Origin: CAZMGD01 sp964565705 | Lineage (GTDB): Bacteria; Actinomycetota; Acidimicrobiia; Acidimicrobiales; Ilumatobacteraceae | Length of the DNA: 31,264 nt | NCBI GenBank assembly: GCA_964565705.1 | Contig: CAZMGD010000043.1 | Span: 1-31,264 of the forward strand | Direction of reading: 5' to 3' | In this document: piece after piece, positions 7,552-15,142 of the stretch | Position numbering within the stretch: position 1 is the stretch's first letter | How the letters are laid out: the number at the start of each line of letters is the position of its first letter | The notes under the pieces: generated by a model | Told to the model about the DNA's origin: nothing | The model's database searches: none | Seen by the model: the letters and a program-made list of their open reading frames with translations, nothing else | Translations under genes and position numbers: made by a program

Positions 7552-8649
7552 TCAGTGCTCGTCGCCACCCGAAGTGTAGAACGCACCGGTGCGCTCGCCG
7601 GAAACGACCACGGCCCCGGATCGGAGGTGCGCGTACGGTCCGACCGCGGCACCCGTGCCGATCTTGGCGCCGACCGCGACCGTGTACTCGATGGTCGCTC
7701 CCGACTCCACGATCGTGTCCGTGAGGCGGGTGCCCGGTCCGATCTCGCAGCCGTCCTCGATCGCCGTGCTGCCGTGCAGCATCGTGCCGGGCAGCAGCGT
7801 GACGTCGCGGCCGATCTCGACGGTGACGTCCACGAACACCTGGCGCGGGTCGTGCATCGTGACGCCGTTCAGCAGCCAGTGTCGGTTGGTGCGCGAGCGC
7901 AGCTCGCGCTCGGCGAGCGCCAGCTGCCAGCGGTCGTTGACGCCCTGCACCTCGGCGCTGTCGGCCTCCTCGGTGCCGACGCGGTGGCCCATGCCGGCGA
8001 GCACCTCCAGCACGTCGGTGAGGTAGTACTCGCCCTGCGCGTTCGTGGGGCTCACGAGCCGCAGCGCCGGGCCGAGCAGGTCGGCGCGGAACGCGTAGAT
8101 GCCGCTGTTGATCTCGTCGATCGCCCGCTCGTCCGGCGAGGCGTCGCGCTGCTCGACGATGCGCAGCACGCGCCCGTCCTTGCCGCGCACGATCCGGCCG
8201 TAGCCGGTCGGATCCTCCATCCGCGTGGTCAGCACCGTGGCGGCGAGGCCCTGGGCGGCGTGGGTGGCGCAGAGGTCGGCCAGCGTCTCGGCGCGCAGCA
8301 ACGGCGTGTCGCCGGGCACGACGACGATGGTGTGTGGCGTGTCGTCGCCGTCGATCTCGTGGTCGAGCTCGGTCAGTCCGACGGCGACGGCGTCACCGGT
8401 GCCGAGCTGGTGGCGCTGCTCGGTGAACGCGACCTTCGCCCAGTGCGGGGCCAGCGTGGCGACCTTGGCCCGCACGGCGTCGGAGCGGTGACCGACGACG
8501 ACCACGGTCTTGTCGACGTCGAGATCGGCGAGGGCGTGGATGACGTGCAGCACCATCGGCCGCCCGCAGATCGGGTGCAACGGCTTCGGTCGCTCCGACC
8601 GCATGCGAGTGCCCTCGCCGGCGGCGAGCACGATCGCGGAGACAGGCAT
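7552..8649 (-). CDS. glmU: GlmU-type UDP-N-acetylglucosamine pyrophosphorylase, C-terminally truncated
   Basis: GlmU normally acetylates glucosamine-1-phosphate (C-terminal beta-helix) and then uridylylates it (N-terminal domain) to give UDP-GlcNAc for peptidoglycan. The pyrophosphorylase domain (about 1-228) is intact: LAAGEGTRMRSERPKPLH, QLGTGDAV, VPGDTPLL, and EINSGIYAF. The beta-helix begins normally (VTMHDPRQVFVDVTVEIGRD) and follows the family as far as GPYAHLRSGA...GAF near residue 357. It then ends after eight unrelated residues, YTSGGDEH. At 365 residues it is about 90-130 shorter than usual. The missing part carries the acetyltransferase active site and last coils. prs starts 11 bases later, so no remnant lies downstream. 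The ATG is secure. Confidence 0.93.
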   Translation of the reverse strand: MPVSAIVLAAGEGTRMRSERPKPLHPICGRPMVLHVIHALADLDVDKTVVVVGHRSDAVRAKVATLAPHWAKVAFTEQRHQLGTGDAVAVGLTELDHEIDGDDTPHTIVVVPGDTPLLRAETLADLCATHAAQGLAATVLTTRMEDPTGYGRIVRGKDGRVLRIVEQRDASPDERAIDEINSGIYAFRADLLGPALRLVSPTNAQGEYYLTDVLEVLAGMGHRVGTEEADSAEVQGVNDRWQLALAERELRSRTNRHWLLNGVTMHDPRQVFVDVTVEIGRDVTLLPGTMLHGSTAIEDGCEIGPGTRLTDTIVESGATIEYTVAVGAKIGTGAAVGPYAHLRSGAVVVSGERTGAFYTSGGDEH

Positions 8650-8714
8650 GACCCCGTTCTATCGCGCCCCACCCTTCCGGTTCGTGCAGTCGAAGCTCGC
8701 GATACGTTCCGGGG

Positions 8715-9911
8715 ATGCGTGCCTTGGCCGTGGGGCTGTTGCTCGCCGCGGTGTTCGCGCCGGCGGCTGCGGCGTCGCCCGCCACCGGCGACTTCTGCGC
8801 CGCGGTTGGGCCGGGCGTCACGGCGGGCACGATCACGGACCCGGCGTTGGTCGAGATCAGCGGACTGGCGGCGAGCCGGACGGTGCCGGAGGTGCTGTGG
8901 GCCAACAACGACAGCGGCGACGGGCCTCGCCTGTACGCACTGTCGTCCGCGGGCGAGCTGCTCGGCGTCTACGACGTCGCCGGCGCCGAGGCGATCGACT
9001 GGGAGGACATCGCCGTCGGCCCGGGTCCGGATCCGGCGCTGCAGTACCTGTACGTCGGCGACATCGGCCAGAACGGTGGATCGCGCGACCACGTCGAGGT
9101 GTACCGGGCCCCGGAGCCGGCACTCATCGAAGCGTCCGGCTCGCTGCCCGCGGAGCGGATCGACCTGACCTATCCGGGCGGGCCAGAGGACGCGGAGTCG
9201 ATGTTCGTGGACCCGGTGACCGGCGGGTTGGTGATCGTGACCAAGCAGGTGAGCGGTGTGTCGCATGTGCTGCTCGCCGAGGCGTCGGAACTTGTGGACG
9301 GCGCGAACGTCGCGATGCAGCAGATCGCCACGATCACGATCCCCGACACCGGCGCGTTCGATCGGTCAGCTCCGTTGGCGCTGCCGTCGACGATGGCGAC
9401 CGCCGCCGACATCTCTCCGGATGGATCGGCGATCCTCGTGCGCACCTACCAGCAGGTCCTGGCCTACTCCCGGCCCGCCGGCGGATCGCTGGCGGACGCG
9501 TTCGCGTCGACGCCGTGCAGCGCGCCACAGGTCAGCGAGCCCCAGGGGGAGGCGATCGCGTTCGCCGCGGACGGCTCCGGCTACTCCACGGCGTCGGAGA
9601 TCCAGCTCTCCGGCGCGACCGGCGCGACGTTGACGTTCTTCCCGATCGCCGCCCCGCTCCCTCCGCCCACGACCGCGCCGACGACGATCGCGGAGACGGA
9701 ACCCAAGCCGACCCAGGCGACCGCCACCACCGAGCCCGCGACGACGACGATCGCTGCGGCGGCGGCGTCGCACGCTGACACGACCGGCCCGGTGCGCTCC
9801 ACCAGCGACGACGGCGATGGCCCTGCCCTCGCGCTCGGAATCGGCGCCCTCGTGGTCGCTGCGGTACTCGTCGGCCTCGTCCTCGTGGTCCGCAGGCGCC
9901 GCGCGACCTGA
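8715..9911 (+). CDS. Secreted, membrane-anchored protein with propeller-like domain
   Basis: A 398-residue extracytoplasmic protein of unknown function. Residues 1-20 form a signal peptide (MRALAVGLLLAAVFAPAAAA). The mature domain has repeated strand-like segments (VEISGLAASRTVPEVLWANN, IDWEDIAVGPG, YLYVGDIGQN, GEAIAFAADGSGYSTASE) that suggest a beta-propeller or phytase-esterase-like fold. A Thr/Pro/Ala-rich linker (about 315-365) follows, then one membrane helix (about 370-392) and a basic RRRRAT tail. This is the layout of a wall-spanning anchored protein. It is divergent from glmU (65 bases between starts) and stands alone. The ATG is chosen for the signal peptide and a nearby G-rich ribosome site. 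I do not recognise a named family. Confidence 0.8.
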   Translation: MRALAVGLLLAAVFAPAAAASPATGDFCAAVGPGVTAGTITDPALVEISGLAASRTVPEVLWANNDSGDGPRLYALSSAGELLGVYDVAGAEAIDWEDIAVGPGPDPALQYLYVGDIGQNGGSRDHVEVYRAPEPALIEASGSLPAERIDLTYPGGPEDAESMFVDPVTGGLVIVTKQVSGVSHVLLAEASELVDGANVAMQQIATITIPDTGAFDRSAPLALPSTMATAADISPDGSAILVRTYQQVLAYSRPAGGSLADAFASTPCSAPQVSEPQGEAIAFAADGSGYSTASEIQLSGATGATLTFFPIAAPLPPPTTAPTTIAETEPKPTQATATTEPATTTIAAAAASHADTTGPVRSTSDDGDGPALALGIGALVVAAVLVGLVLVVRRRRAT

Positions 9912-10052
9912 GGCCCACGTGTCCACATCTGCAAGAAGGTGCCCGTCTGAACGACGATGGCGCGCTGTGAGCCACCGAGGGCGCCGTCGGGTTCGATCAG
10001 AACGGTCGTGTCTCTCAGACCCGGACAGCCTCCGGAGGCATCACCGGCGAGC

Positions 10053-11030
10053 TCAGAGCGTCAAGACGAGCTTGCCGACGACCTTGCGGTCGGCGAGGCG
10101 CTGCACGGCATGGGGGAGGTCTTCGAACGCGACCCGCTCGGTGACGGCGTTGCGGAGGCGGCCCGACGCGAGGAGATCGGACAGCTGGGCATGGATGTCG
10201 TCGAGGTGCTGGCGGGGGTACCCGCCGGCGAACACCCCGACCAGCGACGTGTTGGTGACCACGAAGTCGTGGGCATGGATGTTCGGCCAGCTGCCGCTGG
10301 CGAAGCCCTCGGCAAGCAGGCGGCCGTCGCGGGCCAGGGCCTTGAACGCCTCCTCCGCCGGCGCGCCGCCGACCGGGTCGTAGAGCAGGTCGACGCCGGC
10401 GCCGCCGGTCGCCTCGCGCAGCGCGCCGCTGAACGCGCCGTCACCGACCAGCACGGTGGCGTCCGCGCCGAGGCTGTGGCAGAAGTCGGCCTTGGCCCGA
10501 TCGCTGACGACGGCGACCACCCGCGCGCCGAGCGCCTTGCCGAGCTGCACGGCGGCGATGCCGCTGCCACCGGCGGCGCCGAGCACCGCGAGCCAGTCGC
10601 CCTCGCGGATCTGCCCGCGGTCGACGAGCCCGATCCAGCCGGTCATGTGCGGGATCCAGAACCCTGCGGCAGACGCGTCATCCAGCGCTTCGGGCACCGG
10701 GAACACCTGGGCGGCATGAGCCACCGTGTACTCGGCGAAGGAGCCGTTGCCCTCGACGAATCCGCTGGTCGACATCACCCGGGTGCCGATCGGCGTGTCG
10801 ACGCCCTCGCCGACCGCGGACACGACTCCGGCCATCTCCTGCCCAGGCGTGAACGGCAGGGGAGGGGTGAGCGGGTAGACACCCCGGCACATCAGCACGT
10901 CGGGCAGCCCGATGCCGGCCGCGGCGACCCGCACCTGGACCTGCCCCGGACCCGGCTCCGGCGCGTCGCGCTCCACGAGGTGGAACACCTCGGTCGGTTC
11001 GCCGGATCCCTGCACCTGCCAAGCTCGCAT
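10053..11030 (-). CDS. MDR-family NADPH:quinone oxidoreductase-like protein
   Basis: A 325-residue medium-chain reductase. It opens with the GroES-like domain (MRAWQVQGSGEPTEVF, LPFTPGQEMAGVVSAVGEGV) and carries the nucleotide-binding motif AVLGAAGGSGIAAVQLGKAL near residues 135-155. It lacks the zinc-binding Cys cluster of alcohol dehydrogenases, so a quinone- or enoyl-reductase-type activity is more likely. The start at 11030 is chosen over an upstream in-frame start at 11063 because AAGGGG lies just before it and homologues begin MRAWQV. It is divergent from the seven-gene catabolic operon and shares an 89-base promoter region with it, suggesting common control and possibly a role in the same pathway. 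It is convergent with the secreted protein gene, with 141 bases between their stops. Confidence 0.9.
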   Translation of the reverse strand: MRAWQVQGSGEPTEVFHLVERDAPEPGPGQVQVRVAAAGIGLPDVLMCRGVYPLTPPLPFTPGQEMAGVVSAVGEGVDTPIGTRVMSTSGFVEGNGSFAEYTVAHAAQVFPVPEALDDASAAGFWIPHMTGWIGLVDRGQIREGDWLAVLGAAGGSGIAAVQLGKALGARVVAVVSDRAKADFCHSLGADATVLVGDGAFSGALREATGGAGVDLLYDPVGGAPAEEAFKALARDGRLLAEGFASGSWPNIHAHDFVVTNTSLVGVFAGGYPRQHLDDIHAQLSDLLASGRLRNAVTERVAFEDLPHAVQRLADRKVVGKLVLTL

Positions 11031-11075
11031 CGCATCCCCTTCGTGCCGTGCTCGGGTTCGCACCGTAGCCCAACG

Positions 11076-11093
11076 CTGTGATTACAGTGTGAT
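11076..11093. promoter_or_regulatory. Candidate operator in the divergent promoter of the catabolic operon
   Basis: The stretch CTGTGATTACAGTGTGAT contains the inverted repeat CTGT-GATT-ACAG (11076-11087) and the direct repeat TGTGAT at 11077-11082 and 11088-11093, spaced 11 bp, one helical turn. It lies 26 bases upstream of the acyl-CoA dehydrogenase ATG. The operon encodes its own TetR regulator, which is the natural candidate to bind here. Pattern only; binding is inferred. Confidence 0.4.
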
Positions 11094-11119
11094 CGAAACG
11101 ACCCGTGGGGGGACTGTCG

Positions 11120-12415
11120 ATGGCGTGGGACTTCGAGACCGAGCCCGAGTTCGAGGCGAAGCTGCAGTGGATGCGCGAGTTCATCGACCGCGAGATCGTG
11201 CCGCTGGAGCCGATCCTCCCCGACATCTCGCAGGAGGACTGGGCGCCGGTCAAGCGCCATCTCCAGGAGCAGGTGAAGGCGCAGGGCCTCTGGGGCGGGT
11301 TCCTCGACCCCAAGCTCGGCGGGCCCGGCTTCGGTCAGCTGAAGCTGGCGTTGATGTCGGAGATCATCGGGCGCTGCATGATCTCGATGACGATCTTCGG
11401 GGTGCAGGCGCCCGACAGCGGCAACATGGAGCTGCTCGCCCACGGAGCCAACGACGAGCAGAAGCAGCGCTGGCTCTGGCCGAACCTCAACGGTGACATC
11501 ACCTCCGCGTTCGCGCTCACCGAGCCGTTCCATGCCGGCGCCGATCCCACCAAGATCGGCACGACCGCCTACCGCGACGGCGACGACTGGGTGATCAACG
11601 GCCACAAGTGGTTCATCACCAACGCCTCGTCGGCCGACATCCTGCTCGTGTTCGCCGAGACCAATCCCGAGGGCCGGCCACACAAGCACGCGTCGGTGTT
11701 CATCGTCCCAACCGACGCGCCGGGCCTCGAGATCGTGCGCGACATCGGCACGATGAGCCACCCCGACACCGAGTACGGCCGGCCGGGCAACCACGCCGAG
11801 CTGATCTTCCGCGACTGCCGGGTGCCCGCCGATCACCTGATCGGCAACCCCGGAGATGGGTTCGTGCTGGCTCAGCAGCGCCTCGGCGGTGGCCGCATCC
11901 ACCACGCGATGCGCTGGCTCGGCATGGCCCAGCGCTCGCTCGACATCATGTGCGAGCGGGCGGTGTCGCGGACGTCGCACGGCAAGCTGCTGGCCCAGCA
12001 CCAGATGATCCAGGACTACGTGGCGCAGTCGCACATGGAGATCCAGTCGGCCCGCCTGCTGACGTTCCAGACGGCGTGGAAGATGGACAAGCACGGTGCA
12101 TCCGCCGTGCGCGCCGACCTCGGGATGGTCAAGGCCTACGTGTCGAAGGTCGTGCTCGGCGTGCTGGACCGCACGATCCAGGTGTGTGGCGCGCTCGGCT
12201 ACTCGACCGACCTGCCGGTCGAGGCGTGGTACCGCGGCACCCGCTTCGGGCCGATCGGCGACGGGCCCGACGAGCTGCACAAGTCGGTGCTGGCGCGCAC
12301 GATCCTCAAGAACTACACGCCGGTGGAGGGATGGCCGACCGAGCACATCCCCAGCCGGCGTCCCGCCGCGCTGGAGAAGTGGGCGGCGCTGCAGGCCGAG
12401 GCCGGCGTTGGCTGA
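11120..12415 (+). CDS. Acyl-CoA dehydrogenase, ACAD10/ACAD11-like
   Basis: A 431-residue FAD-dependent acyl-CoA dehydrogenase. It is distinguished from ordinary ACADs by ACAD10/11-type signatures: APDSGNMELLAHGA (about 98-111), WLWPNLNGDITSAFALTEP, VINGHKWFITNASS, GGGRIHHAMRWLGMAQRS and GPDELHKS near the C-terminus. In mammals ACAD10/11, and in Pseudomonas LvaC, such enzymes act with a kinase to convert 4-hydroxyacyl-CoA, via a 4-phospho intermediate, to a beta-oxidisable acyl-CoA. The ATG at 11120 follows a GGGGGGA ribosome site; an in-frame GTG 15 bases upstream is less likely. It is the first gene of the operon and overlaps the next by eight bases. Subfamily assignment is from remembered family sequences; substrate is inferred. 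Confidence 0.93.
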   Translation: MAWDFETEPEFEAKLQWMREFIDREIVPLEPILPDISQEDWAPVKRHLQEQVKAQGLWGGFLDPKLGGPGFGQLKLALMSEIIGRCMISMTIFGVQAPDSGNMELLAHGANDEQKQRWLWPNLNGDITSAFALTEPFHAGADPTKIGTTAYRDGDDWVINGHKWFITNASSADILLVFAETNPEGRPHKHASVFIVPTDAPGLEIVRDIGTMSHPDTEYGRPGNHAELIFRDCRVPADHLIGNPGDGFVLAQQRLGGGRIHHAMRWLGMAQRSLDIMCERAVSRTSHGKLLAQHQMIQDYVAQSHMEIQSARLLTFQTAWKMDKHGASAVRADLGMVKAYVSKVVLGVLDRTIQVCGALGYSTDLPVEAWYRGTRFGPIGDGPDELHKSVLARTILKNYTPVEGWPTEHIPSRRPAALEKWAALQAEAGVG

Positions 12416-13421
12416 CAGCTACACCGCGATGGTGATGGGCGAGGCCGGCGCAGCACCCGAGGCGGTGCAGCGGCCCGTTCCCGAACCCGGTCCGGGCGAG
12501 GCGATCGTGCGCGTCGCCGCGTCGAGCATGAACTACCACGACGTCGTCAACCTGATCGGCCTGATCAAGGGCCCCTGGCCACGGGTGCCGATGTCGGACG
12601 GATCGGGCACCGTGGTCGACGTCGGCGACGGGGTCACCGCTGTCGCCGCCGGCGACCGGGTGATCGGCGCGTTCCACCCGGCGTGGCTGGACGGGCGGCC
12701 GCGGCCGGAGACCAAGCGGCCGATGCCGGGCGACACCTGCGACGGCTGGCTGGAGCAGTTCCATCCGTTCCCGGCCGAGGCGCTGATCCGGGTGCCCGAG
12801 CACCTGACCGACACGCAGGCCGCGACGCTGCCGTGCGCCGGGGTCACGGCGTTCAGTGCGCTGGAGGAGGGTGGTCTCGAGGTCGGCGACGTCGTCGTCA
12901 CGCAGGGCACCGGCGGGGTGTCGCTGTTCGCGTTGCAGCTGGCGAAGGCGGCCGGCGCGACCGTGATCCTGACGTCGTCGTCGGACGAGAAGCTCGCGAT
13001 CGGCCAGTCGCTCGGCGCCGACCACCTCGTCAACTACCGGGCGACGCCCGACTGGGAGAAGGAGGTGCGCGACCGCACCGACGGCCGTGGCGCCGACATC
13101 GTGCTCGACATCGGCGGCGCCGACACGCTCGGCCGATCCGTGCTCGCGACCCGGATGGACGGCACCGTGGCGATCGTCGGCGGCCTCGGTGGGTTCGGCA
13201 GCGCCGAGATCCCCGTGTCGGTGGCGATGACCCGCAACATCCGACTCGTCGGCATCACGGTCGGCAGCGTTCGCGCCCACCGCGACCTCTGTGCCGCGAT
13301 CGACGCCGGGGGTATCACCCCGCACATCAGCCACACGTTCGGCTGGGACGAGATCCCGGAGGCGATGCGCGTGATGCAGGCCGGCGAGCACGTCGGCAAG
13401 ATCGCGGTGAGGCTGCCGTGA
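12408..13421 (+). CDS. MDR-family NAD(P)-dependent dehydrogenase/reductase
   Basis: A 337-residue medium-chain dehydrogenase/reductase. Features are AIVRVAASSMNYHDVVNLIG in the GroES-like domain, PCAGVTAFSALEEGG, and the nucleotide-binding VTQGTGGVSLFALQLAKAAG near residues 165-185, followed by LVNYRATPDWEKEV. Catalytic-zinc ligands of classic alcohol dehydrogenases are not evident, so quinone/enoyl reductase or zinc-independent alcohol dehydrogenase activity is possible. The start is uncertain. I prefer the TTG at 12408 (GAGG six bases upstream, eight-base overlap with the preceding stop); the ATG at 12429 lacks a ribosome site. It overlaps the HAD gene by four bases (GTGA), so it is translationally coupled within the operon. 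Confidence 0.88.
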   Translation: MADSYTAMVMGEAGAAPEAVQRPVPEPGPGEAIVRVAASSMNYHDVVNLIGLIKGPWPRVPMSDGSGTVVDVGDGVTAVAAGDRVIGAFHPAWLDGRPRPETKRPMPGDTCDGWLEQFHPFPAEALIRVPEHLTDTQAATLPCAGVTAFSALEEGGLEVGDVVVTQGTGGVSLFALQLAKAAGATVILTSSSDEKLAIGQSLGADHLVNYRATPDWEKEVRDRTDGRGADIVLDIGGADTLGRSVLATRMDGTVAIVGGLGGFGSAEIPVSVAMTRNIRLVGITVGSVRAHRDLCAAIDAGGITPHISHTFGWDEIPEAMRVMQAGEHVGKIAVRLP

Positions 13422-14128
13422 AGGCGGTGTGCTTCGACTTCGCCGGCACGCTGTTCAGCGACCGGGCGCTGCGCGACGCGCACCTGCGCCAGCTGCGCTA
13501 TGTCGCCGACACGGCTGGTGTCGAGGCGAGCGACGACGACCTTCGCCGCGCCTACCGCCAGGGGATGGGCGTGGCGTACCGCGCGATCGCGCTCGCCCCG
13601 TCGTACTCCCACCGCTCCCTGTTCGGCCGCGCCTTCGCCGAGACCGCGGTCGCGCTCGGATCGGCGATCTCCGAGGATGCCGTGCAGGAAGCGGTCGACC
13701 GCCAGTACCGGGCGACGATCGAGGAGGCGACGATCCGCCCTGACGCGATCGCGGCGATCGACGTGCTGCGCGCCGCCGGCCTGCACGTCCAGGTCGTGTC
13801 GAACATCGACGAGGAGCAGCTGCAACCGATGGTCGACCGCTTCGGACTGCGCGACCGCTTGGACGCCGTGACCTCGTCGGAGGGGGCCGGCTCCTGCAAG
13901 CCCGACCCGGGCATCTACCGGTGCGCGCTGTCGAAGGCCGGGTGCGAGCCCGGCGAGGCGCTGTTCGTCGGCGACAGCGTGGCCCACGACATCCAGGGCC
14001 CGGCCGCGGTCGGGATGCGCACCGCGCTGCTGACCGCCGACGCCAAGCCGGCGATCGGCGACATCCGCCCCGACCACGTCATCCACTCCTTGGCCGAAGT
14101 CCCACATCTGGTCGGAGTGACCCTGTGA
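13418..14128 (+). CDS. HAD-superfamily hydrolase with DFAGT motif I
   Basis: A 236-residue haloacid dehalogenase-superfamily protein with an alpha-helical cap (about 15-95). Motif I is CFDFAGTLF with nucleophile Asp7. The usual second Asp (acid/base) is replaced by Ala9, as in phosphonatase-type enzymes (DxAGT) rather than ordinary phosphatases (DxDGT). Motif II is VVSN (Ser128), motif III is CKPDPGIY (Lys161), and motif IV is FVGDSVAHDIQG (Asp186, Asp191). The GTG overlaps the preceding stop (GTGA). Its own stop overlaps the kinase start in the same way. A HAD domain is also fused to kinase and ACAD domains in mammalian ACAD10, so co-occurrence here looks functional. The substrate is unknown. 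Confidence 0.9.
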   Translation: MKAVCFDFAGTLFSDRALRDAHLRQLRYVADTAGVEASDDDLRRAYRQGMGVAYRAIALAPSYSHRSLFGRAFAETAVALGSAISEDAVQEAVDRQYRATIEEATIRPDAIAAIDVLRAAGLHVQVVSNIDEEQLQPMVDRFGLRDRLDAVTSSEGAGSCKPDPGIYRCALSKAGCEPGEALFVGDSVAHDIQGPAAVGMRTALLTADAKPAIGDIRPDHVIHSLAEVPHLVGVTL

Positions 14129-15141
14129 CCGAGCAGCGGCTCGCCGAGTTCCTCGACGCGCGGTTGGGCGGGCGGGGGCCGATCACGGTCACGCCGATGG
14201 TCGGCGGCGGATCGTGCGAGGTGTTCGCGATCGACCGCGGCGAGGCGCGCTGGGTGCTCCGGCAGGCGCCGCGCCACGCCAGCTCCTCCACCGCGCACGA
14301 CGTGCTGCGCGAGTTCCGGATCCTCGACGCGATCAAGGACGAGCCGGTGCGCATCGCCCGCCCGGTCGTCGCCTGCGACGACCCCGAGGTGTTCGGTTCG
14401 GCGTTCTACGTGATGGAGCGCATCGACGGCGTTCCCATCCGGAACAACCTGCCCGACGGCTGGGCGGCTGCGCCCGAGTCGCATGGACACGCGCTCGAGG
14501 AGCTGATCGACGCACTGGTCGCTGTGCACGCTGTCGACTGGGAGGCCTGCGGGCTCGGTGCGATCGCTCACACCGACAACTACTTGCAACGGCAACATGA
14601 TCGGTGGCTGTCACAGCTCGCGTCCTACGGCGGTCGCGATCTGCCCGCCGCGCACACGATCGGTGACTGGCTCGAGGTCCATCGGCCGCCCGACCAGGCA
14701 CCGGCGCTGTTCCACGGCGACTACAAGCTCGACAACGTGCTGTTCGCTCCGGACGCACCGCCGAACCTCCTGGCCGTCGTCGACTGGGAGATGGCGGCGA
14801 TCGGCGATCCGCTCGTCGACCTCGCCTGGGCGCTGATCTTCCATCCCGGCCCCGAGGGGACGATGCGCCTCGGCATGGCGAAGGAGCCGCGGTTCGCGGT
14901 CGAGCACCTGCCGAGCAAGGCCGCCCTCGTCGAGCGCTACGCCGAGCGGTCCGGCCGCGACGTCAGCAACATCGGTTGGTACGACGTGTTCAGCCGCTGG
15001 AAGCTCGGGATCGTGCTCGAGGGCAGCTACGCCAAGTTCGTGCGCGGCCAGTCGGACAAGCCGGTCCACGAGTTCTTCGGCACGCAGGTCGACCTGCTGC
15101 TGTCCAGCGCCACCGAGATCATCGAACGAGGAGACACCTGA
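14125..15141 (+). CDS. APH-family phosphotransferase (ACAD10/11 kinase-domain type)
   Basis: A 338-residue kinase of the aminoglycoside/choline phosphotransferase fold. Visible motifs are GGGSCEVFAIDRG (nucleotide loop, about 27-39), AFYVMERIDGVPI (about 93-105), the catalytic HGDYKLDN (197-204) and the metal-binding VVDWEMAAIGDPLVDLAW (218-235). Despite the family name, an antibiotic substrate is unlikely given the operon. Relatives next to ACAD11-like dehydrogenases (LvaA in Pseudomonas, the N-terminal part of ACAD11) phosphorylate the 4-hydroxyl of 4-hydroxyacyl-CoA. The GTG start overlaps the HAD stop by four bases, and the SDR gene starts one base after its stop. Fold and motifs are certain; the substrate is inferred from neighbours. 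Confidence 0.92.
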   Translation: MTEQRLAEFLDARLGGRGPITVTPMVGGGSCEVFAIDRGEARWVLRQAPRHASSSTAHDVLREFRILDAIKDEPVRIARPVVACDDPEVFGSAFYVMERIDGVPIRNNLPDGWAAAPESHGHALEELIDALVAVHAVDWEACGLGAIAHTDNYLQRQHDRWLSQLASYGGRDLPAAHTIGDWLEVHRPPDQAPALFHGDYKLDNVLFAPDAPPNLLAVVDWEMAAIGDPLVDLAWALIFHPGPEGTMRLGMAKEPRFAVEHLPSKAALVERYAERSGRDVSNIGWYDVFSRWKLGIVLEGSYAKFVRGQSDKPVHEFFGTQVDLLLSSATEIIERGDT

Positions 15142-15142
15142 C

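Noticed and set aside
4976..9168. Long plus-strand frames opposite the monooxygenase, prs and glmU genes
   Set aside because: They are shadows of well-identified minus-strand genes and have typical antisense composition.
10028..10039. Palindrome GCCTCCGGAGGC between the convergent secreted-protein and MDR genes as terminator
   Set aside because: It has no loop bases and a short stem; too weak to call in this GC-rich sequence.
10892..12346. A ~480-codon minus-strand frame through the ACAD gene
   Set aside because: It is antisense to the ACAD10/11-like gene, whose plus-strand motifs are unambiguous.
14125..15141. Aminoglycoside resistance gene
   Set aside because: The APH fold is real, but the coupled ACAD/HAD/SDR operon and similarity to ACAD10/11-type kinases point to metabolite phosphorylation.
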